A DNA stretch of 9,365 bases from Actinomycetes bacterium (lineage in GTDB: Bacteria > Actinomycetota > Thermoleophilia > Solirubrobacterales > 70-9), in the NCBI GenBank assembly GCA_023434465.1, contig JAEYSQ010000049.1, forward strand, positions 1-9,365, written 5' to 3'. Both the position numbers and the translations under genes were made by a program. This document shows positions 6,476-9,365 of this stretch, in pieces. The stretch's first letter is position 1, and each line of letters starts with the position of its first letter. The notes under the pieces are model-generated. The model did no database searches and had not been told where the DNA came from. It saw only the letters and a list, made by a program, of their open reading frames with translations.

Positions 6476-7175
6476 CAGCCGCAGCTGATGAAACGAGGAA
6501 CTCGACCAGCTGATTGAGCTGCTGCGGGCTGATCGTGCCTTCGAAGCTGGGCATCGCGTTGGGATAGCCCGGTGCGATCTCGGCCCCCGGATCGACGATC
6601 GCCTCGTGGATCTTTTCCTTGGTCATGCCCGGGATCACTTCGTCCAGGTTCGGACCGAGCGTACCCGCCGACTGCGCGGCGGCCAGGGTGTGACAGCTGC
6701 CGCAACCGTTGTTCGCGTAAATCTGGGCGCCCGGACCTTCACCCGGGGCCTCGGGCGGCTCGATGCCGGGGACTCCGGCCACGGCCGCGACGTAATGGGC
6801 GACGTCCTCGAGGTCATTGCCTTCGAGGATGTCCGCCGGCATGGTCACGCCGGGGTAGTCACCGTCGACCTTCTGCGGACGGATGACCTGGGCACGGACG
6901 ATGCCCTTGATCGTGTCGCTGTCCATGCCCGCGGCCCGGGCAGCGGCGAAGGAAATGTCGAGATTCGGGCCCTGCTTGCCGGTACTTGCCGCCTGGGCGA
7001 GGACGTGGCAGGTTCCGCAGTTCGCGTTGAAGAGCTGGCGGCCACGGTCCTGGAACCCGAGCTTCTCCGGATCCGAGTTCGAAGAGCTGGAACCACAGCC
7101 GGCAATCACCACGCCGAGCACGGCAACGGAGGCGATCAGGAGGGGGAGCTTGGTCGAAAACTTGGTCATCTTCAT
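6462..7175 (-). CDS. Diheme c-type cytochrome lipoprotein
   Basis: The 237-residue protein has a lipoprotein signal peptide (hydrophobic about 9-25, lipobox VIAGC with Cys27), then a Ser-rich linker and two cytochrome c domains. Domain 1 has CGTCH (53-57) with Met112 (TMPAD) as likely sixth ligand; domain 2 has CGSCH (158-162) with Met208 (NAMPSF). It is therefore anchored on the outer face of the membrane and would carry electrons to an aa3 oxidase, in keeping with ctaA directly downstream and overlapping. I chose ATG 7175, just before the positively charged signal-peptide start; ATG 7169 and ATG 7199 are in frame and cannot be excluded. No Shine-Dalgarno is visible at any of them. TAGAAT at 7198-7203 is a candidate -10, giving a short leader. 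Confidence 0.92.
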   Translation of the reverse strand: MKMTKFSTKLPLLIASVAVLGVVIAGCGSSSSNSDPEKLGFQDRGRQLFNANCGTCHVLAQAASTGKQGPNLDISFAAARAAGMDSDTIKGIVRAQVIRPQKVDGDYPGVTMPADILEGNDLEDVAHYVAAVAGVPGIEPPEAPGEGPGAQIYANNGCGSCHTLAAAQSAGTLGPNLDEVIPGMTKEKIHEAIVDPGAEIAPGYPNAMPSFEGTISPQQLNQLVEFLVSSAAADANS

Positions 7176-7197
7176 GGCGGTGGGGTGAAGCCCGGCC

Positions 7198-7203
7198 ATT
7201 CTA
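7198..7203 (-). promoter_or_regulatory. Possible -10 for the cytochrome c/ctaA operon
   Basis: TAGAAT on the minus strand fits TANNNT and lies 22 bases before ATG 7175 in an AT-rich patch (TATATAGAAT) of an otherwise GC-rich intergenic region. No convincing -35 is seen. Confidence 0.35.
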
Positions 7204-7281
7204 TATATCGGGACGGCATCCCTGCCTCGCGGTGCTCGGCACGCCGGATTCGTCCGATTAGAGACAACTCGCACAATCAGA

Positions 7282-7287
7282 TAAGAT
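7282..7287 (+). promoter_or_regulatory. Possible -10 for the CBS-domain gene
   Basis: TAAGAT fits TANNNT and would start transcription near 7294, upstream of the ribosome site AAAGGG at 7311-7316. It overlaps an in-frame ATG at 7286, which argues against using that earlier start. Confidence 0.3.
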
Positions 7288-7321
7288 GGCAACGATCGTT
7301 ACAAACTCTGAAAGGGTTCGG

Positions 7322-7720
7322 ATGCGAGTTAGCGTCGGGATGTCGGAAGTTGTTCTTCGTGTAGGGCCGGAACACACGCTGCGCGAAGCCGCGCAGAAGA
7401 TGGCCAGCCGATCGGTTGGCGCGGCGATCGTCGAGCACGAAGAGTGGCCTGGCCCCCAGATCCTGACCGAGCGCGACGTCTTGCGGGCGATCGGCGAAGG
7501 TCTCGATCCGGACCAGGAAAAGGTCGGGGATCACATGAGCGAGAAGGTGATCACCGCCTCGCCCGAATGGAGCCTTGAACGGGCCGCCACCGAGATGTCG
7601 AAACGGGGCATCCGCCACCTCACCGTCTACCGTGATGGCGAGCTGGTCGGGGTGCTTTCGATGCGGGACATCATGCGCGTCTGGACCTCGGACGGAGCCA
7701 CCTCAAGCCAGGCCGTCTGA
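7322..7720 (+). CDS. CBS-domain pair protein
   Basis: The 132-residue protein consists of two CBS repeats (about 8-60 and 68-122) forming one Bateman module with no attached enzyme or transporter domain. Each repeat ends with the typical nucleotide-ribose Asp motif: TERD (49-52) and SMRD (113-116). Such stand-alone modules bind adenosyl ligands (AMP, ATP, NAD or SAM) and act as energy or redox sensors; the ligand and target here are unknown. I chose ATG 7322, which has AAAGGG five bases upstream, over the in-frame ATG 7286, which has no ribosome site and overlaps a -10-like element. The gene diverges from the cytochrome c/ctaA operon and converges on the oxidase-subunit cluster, so a link to respiration is possible but unproven. 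Confidence 0.9.
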   Translation: MRVSVGMSEVVLRVGPEHTLREAAQKMASRSVGAAIVEHEEWPGPQILTERDVLRAIGEGLDPDQEKVGDHMSEKVITASPEWSLERAATEMSKRGIRHLTVYRDGELVGVLSMRDIMRVWTSDGATSSQAV

Positions 7721-7806
7721 CCCGCGGATTCTGATCGAGGGGTCCCTACAGGGCCGTCGGTTCACGACCGGAAATTGAAACGAGAACTGGTCCGTGGTAA
7801 TTCAAC
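7721..7806. other. Noncoding stretch after the CBS gene
   Basis: No ORF is supported here. It contains a small hairpin (GGTCC with GGGCC, about 7741-7755) and the first two of three copies of AACGAGA (7779-7785, 7804-7810; the third is 7863-7869 at the terminator). Together with the hairpin at 7807-7849 this could be a long 3' UTR or a small RNA. Confidence 0.35.
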
Positions 7807-7849
7807 GAGATCCGAGTTTTTGGGGAAATGGTCCTAAAAGTCGGATCTC
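7807..7849. repeat. Interrupted inverted repeat in noncoding DNA
   Basis: GAGATCCGA (7807-7815) pairs perfectly with TCGGATCTC (7841-7849). Inside, after a G-G mismatch, TTTT pairs with AAAA, and after a T-T mismatch GG pairs with CC, closing a 9-base loop. That makes a long hairpin with two symmetric 1x1 bulges. It lies between a coding gene and a terminator and could be part of a small RNA or an extended 3' UTR. Confidence 0.55.
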
Positions 7850-7868
7850 ACTGATCCTGGTTAACGAG

Positions 7869-7893
7869 AAGAGGGCCCTTTCGGGCCCTCTTT
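7869..7893. terminator. Strong bidirectional rho-independent terminator
   Basis: A perfect 10-bp stem, AAGAGGGCCC with GGGCCCTCTT around a TTTC loop, ends in TTT. It lies between the convergent CBS gene (stop 7720) and the oxidase-subunit gene (stop 7913), 20 bases beyond the latter. Confidence 0.85.
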
Positions 7894-7912
7894 GAAGTCT
7901 CTTGGGGGTTGC

Positions 7913-8197
7913 TCAGTCGGCGGTGGGGGCTCTGAAGCCTTCGACCGGGAGCTCGGCGCGGGCGTCTTCCTGATCGCGGGGGAGGCTGTAGAAGGAACGG
8001 CGACCCTTGCTGATCATGCTGCGGAGCGAGAAGAGGCAGAAGAAGAAACCGACCAGGGCGTAGAACCAGGCCGGAAACATGAAGTCATTGGCGAAGGTGC
8101 CGGCGATCAGCCCGAGTACCCCGAGAGCGAAGACCGCCGGGGCGAAGGACGGGGCGGGAAGCTGGATCGTTTCGGTGGGCTTGGTGAGCTGGCTCAT
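7913..8197 (-). CDS. Small two-helix membrane protein, likely cytochrome oxidase subunit IV-like
   Basis: This 94-residue protein has an IQLPAPSFAP segment (11-20) followed by two hydrophobic helices (about 20-38 and 43-59) and a polar C-terminal tail of about 35 residues. The LPxPS turn before a short two-helix hairpin is what I recall of the small accessory (subunit IV-like) proteins of actinobacterial aa3 oxidases, and it fits the context downstream of ctaB; the exact family cannot be fixed by eye. AGGGA upstream of ATG 8197 overlaps the stop of the preceding 37-residue ORF, so the two are read together. It is the last gene of its cluster and ends just before the terminator at 7869-7893. 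Confidence 0.75.
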   Translation of the reverse strand: MSQLTKPTETIQLPAPSFAPAVFALGVLGLIAGTFANDFMFPAWFYALVGFFFCLFSLRSMISKGRRSFYSLPRDQEDARAELPVEGFRAPTAD

Positions 8198-8205
8198 GCT
8201 GGTCC

Positions 8206-8319
8206 CTAGTTCGCGATGTAGAGGACCGCGAAAACGAATGTGAGGGCGAAAATCGATGCCGAAGTGGCGCCGAGCAGCATGCCCGTGGTGAAGTTCTTCT
8301 TGGAGGTGTTGCGATCCAT
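8206..8319 (-). CDS. 37-residue single-helix membrane protein
   Basis: The ORF encodes a basic, polar start (about residues 1-12, including NTSKKNFTTG) and one hydrophobic helix (about 14-36) that runs to the end, so the C terminus is just outside the membrane. It lies between ctaB and the subunit IV-like gene, ends nine bases before the next start, and its stop codon overlaps the next gene's ribosome site. This looks like one of the very small subunits or assembly factors that accompany terminal oxidases, but I cannot name it. Its ATG has no Shine-Dalgarno and instead sits at the edge of a perfect 12-bp inverted repeat (8317-8344). Confidence 0.65.
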   Translation of the reverse strand: MDRNTSKKNFTTGMLLGATSASIFALTFVFAVLYIAN

Positions 8320-8344
8320 GGGCCTGATTTTTATCAGGCCCATG
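8317..8344. promoter_or_regulatory. Perfect 12-bp inverted repeat over the start codon of the 37-residue gene
   Basis: CATGGGCCTGAT (8317-8328) and ATCAGGCCCATG (8333-8344) are exact reverse complements around TTTT. On the minus strand the second arm ends in the ATG of the small gene, so a transcript from ctaB would hide that start in a 12-bp hairpin. The centre reads TGATAAAAAT on the minus strand, resembling an extended -10 placed for a leaderless transcript starting at or near the ATG. It is therefore either a translational control hairpin or a palindromic operator. It is poorly suited as a terminator because no T run follows it. Confidence 0.6.
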
Positions 8345-8397
8345 ACGACTGGAGTCGGGCGGGTCTGTCGGCTCGCCCCCGATACCGCCGAACGGGA

Positions 8398-9342
8398 CTA
8401 TGCGCCTGCCACGGCTGCGACGGCCATGAAGATGAAAAGCAGGGCCAGATAGGCCAGGGAGTAGAGGTAGGCCTGGAGGGTGATCTTCGGGCTGGGCCGG
8501 CGCCAGAGCGCGAATGAGAAGCCGATGTAGACGAGGCCGAGGGCGACCGAAGCGGCAAGGTAGAGCGGTCCGAGCAGACCGGTGCAGTAGGGACCGACGG
8601 TGAAGGCGACCATGAAGATCGTGTAGATCATGATCGCCTGGCGGGTCGCGGCTTCACCCTTGACGACCGGCAGCATCGGCACCCCGGTCTTGGCGTAATC
8701 GTCCTTGATCATCAGCGAAAGCGCCCAGAAATGGGGTGGAGTCCAGAAGAAGATGATCATGAACGGCCACATCGCTTCCCAGCTGAGCGACCCCGCCGCA
8801 GCGGCCCAGCCGACCAGCGGCGGTACGGCGCCAGCGCTGCCGCCGATTACGATGTTCTGCGGGGTGAGCGGCTTCAGCCAGAGGGTGTAGAGAAAGACGT
8901 AGCCGAAAAGCCCGACCATGGCGAGGGCGGCGGCAAGAAAGTTGACGGTCAGCCAGAGCTGGAAGAAGGCGACGGTACCGAGGACGATCCCGAAAATCAG
9001 TCCGTTGAGCGGCTTGATGCGGCCATCGGCGAGTGGCCGGTCGCTGGTGCGGTTGTTCTGGGCGTCCCTGCCGCGGTCGATGTAGTGGTTGATCGCGCCG
9101 GCACCGCCGGCCGCGAGGTATCCGCCGAGCATCGTCCACAGGATGGTGGAGAGGGCGGGACCGGAAGGATCGGCCACGAACATGGTCGCGACCGTGGTCA
9201 GCAGAAGCAGGCTGATGATCCGCGGTTTGGTCAGCGAGACGTAATCCCGCACGAGCGGGATCAGATCAAGCTGCAGGCCGGACTGCGCGGGCGGCGCGGC
9301 CTGCCGAGAACGCACTGAGTGCGCGTCGGCACCGGAAGTCAT
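8398..9342 (-). CDS. ctaB: Protoheme IX farnesyltransferase (heme O synthase)
   Basis: CtaB transfers farnesyl from farnesyl diphosphate to the vinyl group of heme B, making heme O, the substrate of CtaA. The 314-residue UbiA-superfamily membrane protein has about nine helices. The first Asp-rich site is Asn85, Asp89, Asp93, Arg98, Thr99 and Arg102 in the segment starting NHYIDRGRDA and ending NNRTSDRPL. The second region includes YTLWLKPLTPQNIVIGG and AGAVPPLVGW, then DDYAKTGVPMLPVVKG. The Met usually found before RT in the first motif is Asn here, a minor change. The hydrophilic 30-residue N terminus is typical. I chose ATG 9342, which has GAAGG two bases upstream. The downstream genes are two very small membrane proteins, consistent with an oxidase-assembly cluster; the oxidase subunits presumably lie to the right. 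Confidence 0.95.
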   Translation of the reverse strand: MTSGADAHSVRSRQAAPPAQSGLQLDLIPLVRDYVSLTKPRIISLLLLTTVATMFVADPSGPALSTILWTMLGGYLAAGGAGAINHYIDRGRDAQNNRTSDRPLADGRIKPLNGLIFGIVLGTVAFFQLWLTVNFLAAALAMVGLFGYVFLYTLWLKPLTPQNIVIGGSAGAVPPLVGWAAAAGSLSWEAMWPFMIIFFWTPPHFWALSLMIKDDYAKTGVPMLPVVKGEAATRQAIMIYTIFMVAFTVGPYCTGLLGPLYLAASVALGLVYIGFSFALWRRPSPKITLQAYLYSLAYLALLFIFMAVAAVAGA

Positions 9343-9365
9343 GACCTTCAGGCTACCGGCTGTGC

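Noticed and set aside
5393..6517. 374-residue plus-strand frame across ctaA
   Set aside because: Charged, low-complexity antisense sequence against a secure heme A synthase.
7756..7770. tRNA T-arm-like GTCGG TTCACGA CCG
   Set aside because: No matching acceptor, D or anticodon arms, loop does not fit TTCRANN, so not a tRNA.
9311..9323. Inverted repeat CGCACT-G-AGTGCG
   Set aside because: Lies inside the ctaB N-terminal coding region and is short; could arise by chance in GC-rich DNA.
1..9365. Mobile element, defence system or CRISPR
   Set aside because: No transposase, integrase, nuclease, toxin or regular repeat array was seen on either strand.

Overview
The window reads as one piece of a high-GC actinobacterial chromosome. 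Gene content and style (heme A synthase with the N variant of the IEYxHR motif, a DUF4383 membrane protein, small LPxPS-type oxidase subunit, tightly packed genes) suggest Thermoleophilia/Solirubrobacterales, but this is an inference from protein style only. No mobile element, CRISPR array, rRNA or tRNA was seen.

Region A (1-4834) is a metabolic locus. On the minus strand lie an enolase-family gene, an FCD-type GntR regulator and a DUF4147/MOFRL glycerate-2-kinase-like gene that runs off the left edge; the last two overlap by one base. Divergent from the enolase gene is a class III aminotransferase of a subgroup whose function I do not know. Two of these enzymes are not standard members of their families. 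The enolase has Glu where the active-site His of SHRSGETED is expected and Arg inside the SGAST loop. The kinase-like protein has lost GGGSAL, GGRNQE and TDGxDG signature residues. A 19-bp imperfect palindrome occurs twice, immediately upstream of gntR and in the enolase/aminotransferase divergent promoter region (15 of 19 positions identical). It is the obvious candidate operator for the GntR protein and ties the four genes into one regulon. I infer a carboxylic-acid pathway, related to but distinct from glycerate to 2-phosphoglycerate to phosphoenolpyruvate; the substrate is unknown.

Region B (4857-7175, minus strand) is a probable operon: diheme cytochrome c lipoprotein, ctaA (heme A synthase), a previously uncalled 49-residue membrane protein, and a DUF4383 membrane protein. 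The genes overlap or are closely spaced, and the operon ends at a strong bidirectional hairpin shared with the aminotransferase. Region C (7322-7893, plus strand) is a CBS-domain protein followed by a structured noncoding stretch and a strong terminator.

Region D (7913-9342, minus strand) is a second respiratory cluster: ctaB (heme O synthase), a 37-residue one-helix protein whose start codon lies in a perfect 12-bp inverted repeat, and a two-helix small oxidase-type subunit. CtaB and CtaA act in sequence (heme B to heme O to heme A) and the cytochrome c is a plausible electron donor, so regions B and D together serve assembly and electron supply of an aa3-type cytochrome oxidase whose main subunits lie outside the window.
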